The position numbers and the translations under genes were made by a program. Of a stretch of 8,066 nucleotides of DNA, positions 1 through 6,282 are shown in pieces; position 1 is the stretch's first letter; every line of letters starts with the position of its first letter. Where the stretch lies: assembly GCA_002427975.1 (NCBI GenBank), contig DIZT01000334.1:435-8500 (forward strand), read 5' to 3'. The notes beneath the pieces were generated by a model. The model searched no databases. It saw nothing but the letters and a program-made list of their open reading frames with translations, and had not been told where the DNA came from. Origin of the DNA: Micrococcaceae bacterium UBA6021 (GTDB taxonomy: Bacteria > Actinomycetota > Actinomycetes > Actinomycetales > Micrococcaceae).

Positions 1-13
1 GTATAAGAGACAG
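1..13. other. Tn5/Nextera mosaic-end adapter remnant
   Basis: The first 13 bases, GTATAAGAGACAG, are identical to the last 13 bases of the 19-base Tn5 mosaic end used in Nextera-type libraries. They sit exactly at the window edge and interrupt the coding frame of the nuclease gene that starts at 294. The simplest reading is untrimmed adapter at a contig end, so these bases should not be treated as genomic and the gene's missing part lies on another contig. Confidence 0.88.
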
Positions 14-294
14 ATGGAGTACACCCCGGCGCCGCGGCCGGCGTCCCAGTCGCCGTACTGCGCAATCAGGCCGGCCAGGACCTTGGCCTCGTGTTTGTCA
101 CCGAGCGCTCCGGCGCGGCGTTGCATGTCGTCGTCGGGAAACACCGCCTTGGGGGACCGGCCCAGTTTCTCGTCCAGGATGCGGAGCGTGCGGTACTCAC
201 ACTCGCTGGCCGCCACAAGATCGCTGGCCGAAAACACCAGGTCCTGCGGCGCGCCGGGGCCGGGATCAACGCTGGCTGGATCGAGCAGAAACAC
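14..294 (-). CDS. TM0106 family RecB-like nuclease, N-terminal fragment
   Basis: This is the 5' end of a minus-strand gene, about 93 residues, cut by the contig edge. The chosen start is GTG at 294-292, giving VFLLDP; a GGGGAGG Shine-Dalgarno sequence lies four bases upstream. An overlapping longer frame starting at 359 is out of register and lacks family character. Residues 21-45 (FSASDLVAASECEYRTLRIL and on) and the GDKHEAKVLAG stretch at 65-75 match the N-terminus of the TM0106/COG2251 family, as I remember it. In this family a RecB-like (Cas4-related) nuclease domain precedes a superfamily I helicase region, and full-length actinobacterial members exceed 1000 residues. Cys32 and the G-x-x-H-E motif at 65-69 are nuclease-domain features. 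The catalytic Asp/Glu/Lys residues and the helicase motifs are outside the window. The gene lies 88 bases behind terC on the same strand and could be read through from it. The role is probably nucleic-acid processing; the true substrate is not known to me. Confidence 0.82.
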
Positions 295-382
295 GGGGCC
301 TCCCCATTGACTTGCCTGGCCGGAGGACAGTTCCCCTGGCGCTGGTTTGAATCTAGCAAGAGGGGCTGACAATAAGGTCCGG

Positions 383-1579
383 CTACTCCTGCGCTGCCCG
401 TACCTGGGCTTTGTCGTGTTCGGCATGGGCTTTGCGGAGGAGGTCCAGGAACTCGGTCTCGTTGTGGACGAGCCGCTTGTACTTCTCCGGAAGCTTCCGG
501 ATCTGGTTCTCCTCCCGGACCATCCGTGCGAACAGTTTGTCCCGCTCCGCCATGTTCGTTTCGTAGTTGAGGTCCAGGTATTCGATGGCGTGCCGTTTTG
601 CGCCGGATACGGCGTTTTTGGCCTTGCCCTTCGCGCTGAAGATCGAGGCCAGGACGGTAACCACCAGGACGCCCAGAATCACGGTGAGGGACACGCCGGT
701 GCTGACCTCCACGACGTTGACGTGCTCACCGTCGTTGACAAAGGGCAGGGTGTTTTGGTGCAGGGCATGCAGGATGAGCTTGACGCCGATGAAGCCGAGG
801 ATGGCAGCGAGGCCGTAAGCGAGGTAGATTAGCCGGTCCAGCAGGCCGTCGATGAGGAAGAACAGCTGACGGAGGCCCATCAGGGAGAATGCCGTGGCGG
901 TGAAAACGATGTAGACGTTCTGGGTCAGGCCAAAGATGGCGGGGATGGAGTCCAGCGCGAACAGGAGGTCGGTGCCGCCGATGGCCACCATCACGAGGAG
1001 CATAGGGGTGAGGACGCGTTTGCCGTTTTCCACGGTGAAGAGCTTGTCACCGTCGTAGTCCTGGGAGGTCGGCAGGAACCGTTTGGCGAGCCGGACTACA
1101 AGGCCGTCGGAGTCCTCATCGTGGCTGTCTGGTTTGAGCAGGTTCCCAGCGGTGATCAGCAGGATGAGTCCGAAGAGGTAGAACACCCAGGCGAAGCTGT
1201 TGATCAGTGCCGCGCCCAGGAAAATAAACCCGGTGCGGGCGATGAGCGAGACCACGATACCGAAGAGCAGCACCTTTTGCTGGTATGCACGGGGCACGCG
1301 GAAGCTGGCCATGATGATCAGGAACACAAAGAGGTTGTCCACGGACAAGGCCTCTTCCGTCACGTACCCGGCGAAGTACTCGGCACCCATGGTGGTCCCT
1401 CCAACCACGAGCACGCCAAGCCCGAAGAGGAGGGCGATCCCCACGTAGATGGAGGACCAGATGGCCGATTCCTTCACCGAGGGCGTGTGGGCCTTCCGGA
1501 CGTGGAAGAAAAAATCGAAAGCCAGCAGGCCAATGATTCCCGCAATAGTCAGGGTCCAGACAAAAGGAGGGACGTCCAT
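383..1579 (-). CDS. TerC family integral membrane protein (probable Mn2+ exporter)
   Basis: This 398-residue polytopic membrane protein is complete, from ATG at 1579 to TAG at 383. The hydrophobic segments fall at about 7-25, 43-62, 82-95, 104-123, 127-146, 193-212, 219-240, 251-272 and 296-314. A charged cytoplasmic tail follows from about 315 to 398. Diagnostic TerC motifs are EEALSVDNLFVF (75-86) and GGTDLLFALDSIPAIFG (201-217); their conserved acidic residues (E75, E76, D81, D204, D210) are thought to line a cation path. Family members include E. coli Alx and Bacillus MeeF/MeeY, which are linked to Mn2+ efflux and to metal loading of secreted enzymes; older tellurite-resistance naming is historical. 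The loop at 150-190 is acidic and may face the cytoplasm. The start is supported by the typical MDVPPFVWTLTIAG opening, although the Shine-Dalgarno (GGTGGACGG directly upstream) is poor. I looked for the yybP-ykoY Mn2+ riboswitch in the leader and did not recognise it. Confidence 0.93.
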   Translation of the reverse strand: MDVPPFVWTLTIAGIIGLLAFDFFFHVRKAHTPSVKESAIWSSIYVGIALLFGLGVLVVGGTTMGAEYFAGYVTEEALSVDNLFVFLIIMASFRVPRAYQQKVLLFGIVVSLIARTGFIFLGAALINSFAWVFYLFGLILLITAGNLLKPDSHDEDSDGLVVRLAKRFLPTSQDYDGDKLFTVENGKRVLTPMLLVMVAIGGTDLLFALDSIPAIFGLTQNVYIVFTATAFSLMGLRQLFFLIDGLLDRLIYLAYGLAAILGFIGVKLILHALHQNTLPFVNDGEHVNVVEVSTGVSLTVILGVLVVTVLASIFSAKGKAKNAVSGAKRHAIEYLDLNYETNMAERDKLFARMVREENQIRKLPEKYKRLVHNETEFLDLLRKAHAEHDKAQVRAAQE

Positions 1580-1714
1580 CCGTCCACCATACCTAGGCGT
1601 TTGGCCTTAGTCCTGCTTGACTTGGATGAACCCCTGAATGAGGGTGGACTGGGACCGTCGCGCCACTGAAACCGGTGCGTTGACGGTGAGGGATCAGATC
1701 AAGGAGAGTGCACC
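1580..1714. other. Divergent intergenic region between terC and fdhF-like gene
   Basis: This 135-base gap must hold the promoters of both divergent genes. The best plus-strand candidate is TTGACT at 1617-1622 with GAGGGT at 1640-1645 (17-base spacer), but the -10 match is weak, so I do not call it as a promoter. A CCTAGG palindrome lies at 1592-1597. No clear operator or riboswitch is visible. Confidence 0.5.
1701..1706 (+). promoter_or_regulatory. Ribosome binding site deciding GTG start of fdhF-like gene
   Basis: AAGGAG lies eight bases before GTG at 1715, an ideal spacing. It fixes the start of the FdhF/YdeP gene at a GTG codon rather than a later ATG. Confidence 0.85.
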
Positions 1715-4018
1715 GTGGCACGCAAGAACCCGCGCGTGGAAGAGGCCAACGAGGCCGACATCGAGGTCAGCGGCCACCCGAAGACGTGGGCCGCCGGTGT
1801 TCCGGGCGTCTACCACTCGTTGGAGCCGGCCCTGCTGCAGATGGGCGTGGGCCGCGCCGGGAAGACGCTGCTGGCGCTGAACCAGAAGGACGGCTTCGAC
1901 TGCATGAGCTGCGCGTGGCCGGACCCCGGGCACCGCAAAACGTTTGAGTTCTGCGAAAACGGCGCCAAGGCGGTCACCTGGGAGGCCACGCCGGTGGTGA
2001 TCGGCTCCGAATTCTGGGCTGGGAACGCTGTCAGCGAGCTGCGGCAGCGGTCCGAGTACTGGCTGGGGATGCAGGGGCGCCTCACCGAACCCGTGTACAA
2101 GCCCGCGGGGGAGGACCACTACCGTCCCGTCACCTGGGAGCAGGCGTTCACCATCGCGGCGGACAAGCTCAAGGGGCTGCCGAGCCCGGACCAGGCCGCC
2201 TTCTACACCAGCGGCCGGACCTCTAACGAAGCCGCGTTCCTCTATCAGCTGTTTGTCCGGGCCTACGGGACCAACAACCTGCCGGACTGCTCCAACATGT
2301 GCCACGAGTCCTCGGGCTGGGCGATGGGGCAGACCATCGGGATCGGCAAGGCCACCATCTCCTACGATGACTTCGCCAAAGCGGACCTGATCATCGTGAT
2401 GGGCCAGAACCCGGGCACCAACCACCCGCGGATGCTGACCGCGCTGGAGGAAGCCAAGGAGGCCGGAGCCAGCATTGTGGCCGTGAATCCGCTGCCGGAA
2501 GCCGGCCTGATGCGCTACAAGAATCCGCAGAAGGTCAAGGGGATCATCGGCCGCGGCACGGAGATCGCCGATCAGTTCCTGCAGGTCCGCCTCGGCGGGG
2601 ACATGGCCTTGCTCCAGGCGGTTTCCAAACGGGTCCTGGACGCCGAGGCCGCGAACCCCGGCACCGTGCTGGACCACCAGTTCCTCGCCGAACACTGCCA
2701 GGGCCTCGAAGAACTCCGCGCGCATCTTGCCCAGCTGGATGAGGCTGCCGTGCTGGAGGCCACGGGCCTGCGTGTGGAGGAGATCGACGAACTGGCCGAC
2801 CGTTACATCAGAGCGGAGAAGGTGATCATCACCTGGGCCATGGGCATCACCCAGCACAAGAAGGGTGTGGCCACCATCAAAGAGATCATCAACCTGCTGC
2901 TGCTCCGGGGCAACATCGGCAAGCCGGGCGCCGGCGCGTCCCCCATCCGCGGGCACAGCAACGTCCAGGGCGACCGCACCATGGGCATCTGGGAGCAGAT
3001 GCCGCCGGCATTTATGGACGCGCTGGGCGAGGAATTCAGCTTTGAACCACCCCGTGAACATGGCATCGACGCGGTGGAAACCATCAGGCAAATGCGCGAC
3101 GGCGGCATCAAGGTTTTCGTGGCAATGGGCGGTAACTTCGTGGGAGCCATTTCGGACACCCATGCGGCGTTCGCGGCGATGGAGAACACCGAGCTGTCGG
3201 TCCAGATTTCCACCAAGCTCAACCGCTCGCACACCGTCACCGGGGCCGAAGCGCTGATCCTGCCCACGATGGGCCGCACGGAGATTGACATGCAGGAATC
3301 CGGCCCGCAGTTTGTGTCAGTGGAGGACACAGTCTGCGCGGTCCACGCCTCTCACGGAACCGTGAAACCGGTGGCGCCGGACCTGCTGTCCGAAGTAGCC
3401 ATCGTCAGCAGGCTGGCCCAAAAGGTGGTGGGCGATTCCGTGCAGGCGGACTGGACCGGGTTCGAGAAGAACTACGACCTCATCCGTGACCACATCTCGC
3501 ATGTGGTCAGCGGCTGCGAGGACTACAACCGGAAGATCCGGCAGGACGGCGGTTTTGTGCTGCCGAACGGGCCGCGGGATTCGCGGACATTCGACACCCC
3601 CACGGGCAAGGCCATTCTCACGGTCAACGAGCTTGAGCACGTGGAGCGGCCGGCCGGAACGCTGATCCTGCAGAGCATGCGCTCGCACGACCAGTTCAAC
3701 ACCACCATCTACGGCAACAATGACCGCTACCGGGGCATCAAGAAGGGCCGCGAAGTGGTATTTGTCAGCCCCGAAGACCTCGCCGAGCTGGGGCTCAGCG
3801 ACGGTCAGCACGTGGACATCCACGGCGTGTACCAGGACAACGTGGAGCGGGTGCTCCGGAACTTCCGGCTGGTCTCCTACCCCACGGCGGCCGGTTGCGC
3901 GGCAGCGTACTATCCCGAAGCCAACGTGCTGGTCCCGCTGGACAGTGTGGCAGAGGGCAGCCAGACGCCGGCGTCGAAGGCCGTGATCGTGCGGCTGGAG
4001 CCTGTTGCCGGTAGTTGA
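1715..4018 (+). CDS. FdhF/YdeP family molybdopterin oxidoreductase
   Basis: This complete 767-residue protein (GTG start, TGA stop) belongs to the DMSO-reductase superfamily of bis-MGD molybdenum enzymes, specifically the group called formate dehydrogenase alpha-like or YdeP (TIGR01701). The N-terminus carries DGFDCMSCAWPDPGHRKTFEFCENGAK, with Cys63, Cys66 and Cys80 available for an iron-sulfur cluster. The candidate molybdenum ligand is in DCSNMCHESSGWAMG (191-204), most likely Cys196-His197, at the place of the selenocysteine-His or Cys-His pair of formate dehydrogenases. The central molybdopterin domain runs to about residue 560 (QNPGTNHPRM at 231-240 and SPIRGHSNVQGDRTMGIWEQ from about 410 are typical). 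A C-terminal dinucleotide-binding domain begins near LILQSMRSHDQFNTTIYGNN at about 650 and reaches the end. There is no signal peptide or Tat motif, so it should be cytoplasmic. The true substrate of YdeP-type enzymes is uncertain; formate is only one possibility. No FdhD, electron-transfer subunit or diaphorase gene is adjacent. The following gene on the opposite strand encodes DUF6457, a molybdenum-cofactor-associated domain. Confidence 0.95.
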   Translation: MARKNPRVEEANEADIEVSGHPKTWAAGVPGVYHSLEPALLQMGVGRAGKTLLALNQKDGFDCMSCAWPDPGHRKTFEFCENGAKAVTWEATPVVIGSEFWAGNAVSELRQRSEYWLGMQGRLTEPVYKPAGEDHYRPVTWEQAFTIAADKLKGLPSPDQAAFYTSGRTSNEAAFLYQLFVRAYGTNNLPDCSNMCHESSGWAMGQTIGIGKATISYDDFAKADLIIVMGQNPGTNHPRMLTALEEAKEAGASIVAVNPLPEAGLMRYKNPQKVKGIIGRGTEIADQFLQVRLGGDMALLQAVSKRVLDAEAANPGTVLDHQFLAEHCQGLEELRAHLAQLDEAAVLEATGLRVEEIDELADRYIRAEKVIITWAMGITQHKKGVATIKEIINLLLLRGNIGKPGAGASPIRGHSNVQGDRTMGIWEQMPPAFMDALGEEFSFEPPREHGIDAVETIRQMRDGGIKVFVAMGGNFVGAISDTHAAFAAMENTELSVQISTKLNRSHTVTGAEALILPTMGRTEIDMQESGPQFVSVEDTVCAVHASHGTVKPVAPDLLSEVAIVSRLAQKVVGDSVQADWTGFEKNYDLIRDHISHVVSGCEDYNRKIRQDGGFVLPNGPRDSRTFDTPTGKAILTVNELEHVERPAGTLILQSMRSHDQFNTTIYGNNDRYRGIKKGREVVFVSPEDLAELGLSDGQHVDIHGVYQDNVERVLRNFRLVSYPTAAGCAAAYYPEANVLVPLDSVAEGSQTPASKAVIVRLEPVAGS

Positions 4019-4039
4019 GCCTGGGGCCACGCCTGCAGG

Positions 4040-4071
4040 GTTCCCTGACCGAGCTTGCGAGGACAGGGAGC
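4040..4071. terminator. Bidirectional hairpin terminator candidate between convergent genes
   Basis: GTTCCCTG (4040-4047) pairs with CAGGGAGC (4064-4071) with one G-T wobble. After an A-A mismatch, CC pairs with GG (4049-4050 with 4061-4062), closing a 10-base loop. It lies 22 bases after the fdhF-like stop codon and 39 bases beyond the DUF6457 stop at 4110, the right place for a shared terminator. There is no T tract, which is common in high-GC Actinobacteria but lowers certainty. Confidence 0.5.
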
Positions 4072-4109
4072 GGGTGGGGAGCGAAACCCGGGGGCCGGGC
4101 CTGCCGAGA

Positions 4110-4439
4110 CTACTGCGCGCTGTGCGTCCAGCCCTGGGCGCCCGGCTCCTGGTGGCGGGCGTCCTCGCATAGCTGCAACGCGACGTCGGCCGCTTTGGTG
4201 ATGGACGCGGCGGACGCTGCTTTGGACCCTGCGCTGCCGGTCCCGGCCTCGAGCCCGGCAGCGTAACCCACCAGGAACGTGGTGATCGGGGCGGCAGCGT
4301 GCGTCACCGAATCGGCGGATTTCCTGGCAAGGTCAAGGATCAGCTCTGGATCCACTTTGAGGTCCAGGATCTGCAGGGCCTGGGTCAGCCGGTGGGTCCA
4401 GAGCTCCAGAACCTGTGCTTCGTCGTCGTTGAGGGCCAT
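4110..4439 (-). CDS. DUF6457 domain-containing protein
   Basis: This 109-residue soluble, mainly helical protein begins at ATG 4439 with a strong AAGGAG five bases upstream and ends with TAG at 4110. The recognisable core is residues 6-63: an acidic helix with LELWTHRLTQALQI, then DPELILDLARKSADSVTHAA, then APITTFLVGYAAGLEAG. That pattern (ILDLAR, then a His/Arg-rich turn, then AAP-TTFL-G-AAG) matches the DUF6457 family as I know it. DUF6457 is common in Actinobacteria, where it occurs alone or at the C-terminus of MobA-like molybdenum cofactor nucleotidyltransferases. No enzymatic motif is visible, so it may be a small accessory or binding protein. The tail (about 68-109) is low-complexity, rich in Ala and Ser, then polar. 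It converges on a gene for a molybdopterin enzyme, which fits a molybdenum cofactor role; this is inference from context, and the biochemical function is unknown to me. Confidence 0.82.
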   Translation of the reverse strand: MALNDDEAQVLELWTHRLTQALQILDLKVDPELILDLARKSADSVTHAAAPITTFLVGYAAGLEAGTGSAGSKAASAASITKAADVALQLCEDARHQEPGAQGWTHSAQ

Positions 4440-4474
4440 GGTCTCTCCTTCGTGGGGGCGGATACCGGTCGCCC

Positions 4475-4504
4475 ACTATAGGCACGTCCGCTCAGGGGTC
4501 ACAA
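4475..4504 (-). promoter_or_regulatory. Sigma-70-like promoter for the DUF6457 gene
   Basis: Read on the minus strand, TTGTGA (4504-4499) and TATAGT (4480-4475) are separated by an 18-base spacer. The -10 fits the actinobacterial TAnnnT consensus well and the -35 keeps TTG and the final A. Transcription would start near 4468, about 29 bases before the ATG at 4439, leaving room for the AAGGAG site. Confidence 0.55.
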
Positions 4505-4546
4505 CACCTTCGCGGCGGCAGGGTTAGGGTTGGGAAAGCCTGCAGC

Positions 4547-4554
4547 GAAGGAGA
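4547..4554 (+). promoter_or_regulatory. Ribosome binding site deciding TTG start of acetyltransferase gene
   Basis: GAAGGAGA is placed so that its GGAG core ends seven bases before TTG at 4561. No in-frame ATG or GTG nearby would keep the conserved N-terminal strand, so the site supports the TTG start. Confidence 0.8.
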
Positions 4555-4560
4555 ACTCCC

Positions 4561-4914
4561 TTGAGCGACATCACCATCAGCAACAATCCGGGCCGTGAGC
4601 GCTTCGAGGTTCTGGACGCCGGAAAAGTGATTGGGAAGGCCTGGTACAAGGCGTACGACGGCGGGCGCGGGCCGGAGCGGATTTTCTATCACACGGTGGT
4701 CAAGGAGGAATACACCGGGCAGGGACTCGCGGGCAGGCTCGCCAAAGTGGCGCTGGATGAGACGGTTGCCGCAGGTCTGGGGATCGTCCCGGTGTGCCCG
4801 TTTATCAAGACCTACCTCACCAGGCACCCGGAATACCAGGCAAGCACGGTGGCCGTCACGCCCGCGCACCTGCAGTTTCTGGACAGGGCGCAGGCTCCCG
4901 GCTCCCGGGCGTAG
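4561..4914 (+). CDS. Small GNAT-fold acetyltransferase, COG2388/NATD1-like
   Basis: This complete protein has 117 residues (TTG start, TAG stop), the length expected for the compact Acetyltransf_CG (PF14542) branch of the GNAT superfamily. Two short strands (residues 13-30) precede the core FYHTVVKEEYTGQGLAGRLAK (42-62). There YTGQGLAG forms the acetyl-CoA pyrophosphate loop and HTVV the preceding beta strand. The conserved CPFIKTYLTRHPEY (79-92) is a signature of this branch; its Cys79 is a candidate reactive residue, as in the family generally. These proteins are found from bacteria to human NATD1, and their physiological acceptor is poorly defined. It is transcribed divergently from the DUF6457 gene with a 121-base gap and ends 26 bases before the convergent mntH stop. 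A GC-only hairpin (CCCGG-CTC-CCGGG, 4897-4909) lies in its last codons and might help termination, but it is short. Confidence 0.88.
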   Translation: MSDITISNNPGRERFEVLDAGKVIGKAWYKAYDGGRGPERIFYHTVVKEEYTGQGLAGRLAKVALDETVAAGLGIVPVCPFIKTYLTRHPEYQASTVAVTPAHLQFLDRAQAPGSRA

Positions 4915-4940
4915 GCAGAGGTTGCAGCACCATCCGGCGC

Positions 4941-6191
4941 TCAGGACCGTCCCGCGATGGTCAGTGTGATCAGCACGCAGTTGAGCCCCACAATCAGGGT
5001 GGCGCTGGTCCAGCCGGCGATCTTCAGGGCTACCGAATCGGTGTGGATGCCCATGACTTTGCGGTTTCCGGTCAGCCGGATCAGGGGAATCAGGGCGAAG
5101 GGGATGCCGAAGCTGAGCAGGACCTGGCTGAGGACGAGCGCGAGGGTTGGTTCGACGCCTGCCCCGAGAATGGCCAGGGCCGGTACCAGCGTGATGACGC
5201 GGCGGGCCAGCAGCGGGATCCTGACCTTGAGCAGGCCGCCCATGATGGTGGCCCCGGCGTAGCAGCCAACGGAGGTGGAGGCCAGCCCGGAGGCCAGCAG
5301 CCCCACAGCAAAGACGACGCCGATGGCCGGCCCGAGCGCCAAGGTGACGGCCGCGTGGGCACCGGCGATAGTGTCTGTGCCTTCGATGCCGCGCAGGCTT
5401 GAGGCGGCCAGGAGGAGCATGGCGATGTTCACCACTCCGGCCAACGCCAGGGCACTGCCCACATCCACCCGGGTGGCCCGGATGAAGTGGCTCCGCACGG
5501 CCGGATCCTCCGAATAGCCATGCCTGTCCCTTGCCAGGGCGGAGTGGAGGTAGATGGCGTGTGGCATCACCGTGGCGCCGAGCATGCTGGCGGCCAGCAG
5601 TACCGTGTCAGTTCCTTCGAACCGCGGCACCAGGCCGGCCAGGGCGCTGCCGGCGTCCGGGGGATTGACGAAGAGGCCCGAGACGAAGCCCACCGCGATC
5701 ACGCCCAGAAGGACCAGGATGGCGATTTCGAAGGACTTCTGGCCGCGGGCTGACTGGAGTACCAGCAGGAGCATGGACGCCAGGCCGATGATCACGCCGC
5801 CGGCCAGCAGGGGGAGGCCGAAGAGCAGGTTCAGTGCCACCGCACCGCCGATCACCTCGGCCATGTCGGTTGCCCCGGCCACCACCTCCGCCTGGAGCCA
5901 GTACAGCCTCCGGCGTCCGGTACGAAGGCGCTTGCCCAGGATCTCCGGCAGGCTCATCCCTGTGGCCAGCCCAAGCTTGGCGGACTGGTACTGCACCAGG
6001 ACGGCCATGGCATTGGCCACCACCAGGACCCACACCAGCAGGTAGCCGTAATTCGCGCCGGCTGTCAGGTTGGCGGCGACGTTCCCCGGATCCACGTAGG
6101 CGATGGCGGCAACAAAGGCCGGGCCCATCAGGAGCAGGCGTGACCATTTGCCGGTGGAGGCGCGTCGGTCCGGAATGGTGGAAACAGCCAT
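4941..6191 (-). CDS. mntH: NRAMP family divalent metal (Mn2+/Fe2+) transporter
   Basis: This is a proton-coupled importer of Mn2+ and related divalent cations in the cytoplasmic membrane, 416 residues long. I set the start at ATG 6191 (MAVSTIPDRR), which has GAGGA six bases upstream. A TTG at 6236 would add 15 residues, but it overlaps the promoter-like region and has no ribosome binding site. The LeuT-fold signature residues are present: DPGN in TM1 (34-37, Asp34 and Asn37 being metal ligands) and the TM6 stretch ASMLGATVMPHAIYLHS (201-217). In the latter, Ala206 and Met209 correspond to the remaining metal ligands of characterised bacterial NRAMPs; the Met gives selectivity against Ca2+ and Mg2+. 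His211 follows as usual. About 11 hydrophobic segments are visible. The protein overlaps no other gene: GNAT converges 26 bases downstream and an MFS gene diverges upstream. A palindromic site in its own promoter region suggests metal-dependent repression. Zn2+ or Fe2+ as main substrate cannot be excluded. Confidence 0.95.
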   Translation of the reverse strand: MAVSTIPDRRASTGKWSRLLLMGPAFVAAIAYVDPGNVAANLTAGANYGYLLVWVLVVANAMAVLVQYQSAKLGLATGMSLPEILGKRLRTGRRRLYWLQAEVVAGATDMAEVIGGAVALNLLFGLPLLAGGVIIGLASMLLLVLQSARGQKSFEIAILVLLGVIAVGFVSGLFVNPPDAGSALAGLVPRFEGTDTVLLAASMLGATVMPHAIYLHSALARDRHGYSEDPAVRSHFIRATRVDVGSALALAGVVNIAMLLLAASSLRGIEGTDTIAGAHAAVTLALGPAIGVVFAVGLLASGLASTSVGCYAGATIMGGLLKVRIPLLARRVITLVPALAILGAGVEPTLALVLSQVLLSFGIPFALIPLIRLTGNRKVMGIHTDSVALKIAGWTSATLIVGLNCVLITLTIAGRS

Positions 6192-6226
6192 GGGGGGTCC
6201 TCGTCGTCGTGGGGTCTGCACTTTCG

Positions 6227-6255
6227 AGAATAGCAATATTTAGGAATACCGAAAA
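6227..6255 (-). promoter_or_regulatory. Candidate mntH promoter
   Basis: On the minus strand, TATTCT (6232-6227) fits the TAnnnT -10 consensus. A weak -35, TTTTCG, lies at 6255-6250 after a 17-base spacer. The start point would be near 6220, about 30 bases before the mntH ATG. Most of the palindrome at 6239-6254 lies in the spacer and -35, as expected for a repressor operator. The -35 is poor, so this is tentative. Confidence 0.4.
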
Positions 6256-6267
6256 GTAGTTTTTCGG
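6239..6267. promoter_or_regulatory. Half-site array, candidate DtxR/MntR-type operator
   Basis: Three copies of a TTT(A/C)GG half-site lie in this AT-rich divergent gap: TTTAGG at 6239-6244 (+), its inverse CCGAAA at 6249-6254, and TTTCGG at 6262-6267 (+). The first pair forms the imperfect palindrome TTTAGGAATACCGAAA (12 of 16 bases in symmetric positions). The second pair forms a perfect inverted repeat, CCGAAAA-GTAGT-TTTTCGG (6249-6267). TTAGG-like half-sites are typical of the DtxR/IdeR/MntR family, and Mn-responsive MntR commonly controls mntH genes. The regulator itself is not in the window, so the assignment is inference. Confidence 0.45.
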
Positions 6268-6282
6268 GAGGCCGGTAAATTT

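Noticed and set aside
333..365. A tRNA T-arm look-alike (GCTGG-TTTGAAT-CTAGC) within a CCCCT/AGGGG hairpin between terC and the nuclease gene
   Set aside because: The loop lacks the invariant C56 and no matching 5' acceptor strand, D-arm or anticodon arm lies upstream. On the relevant minus-strand RNA the stem has an A-C mismatch and an internal loop, so neither a tRNA nor a good terminator is supported.
1617..1645. A promoter TTGACT-N17-GAGGGT for the fdhF-like gene
   Set aside because: The -35 is good, but the -10 keeps only the central A and final T, a match frequent by chance.
1694..3232. A 512-codon open frame on the minus strand inside the fdhF-like gene
   Set aside because: It is antisense to a well-supported conserved gene. 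Its translation is rich in Gly, Arg, His, Val and Leu without domain motifs, as expected for the shadow of a high-GC codon pattern.
4525..4530. TAGGGT as a -10 element for the acetyltransferase gene
   Set aside because: No -35-like hexamer lies 16-18 bases upstream, so the match alone is not convincing.
4897..4909. A CCCGG-CTC-CCGGG hairpin as terminator between acetyltransferase and mntH
   Set aside because: It is only five pairs, with a 3-base loop, within coding sequence and without a T tract; short GC palindromes are common by chance at this base composition.
6192..6236. A 15-residue longer MntH starting at TTG 6236
   Set aside because: It has no ribosome binding site, runs through the predicted promoter and has a non-conserved polar, arginine-rich extension. 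ATG 6191 has GAGGA at proper spacing.
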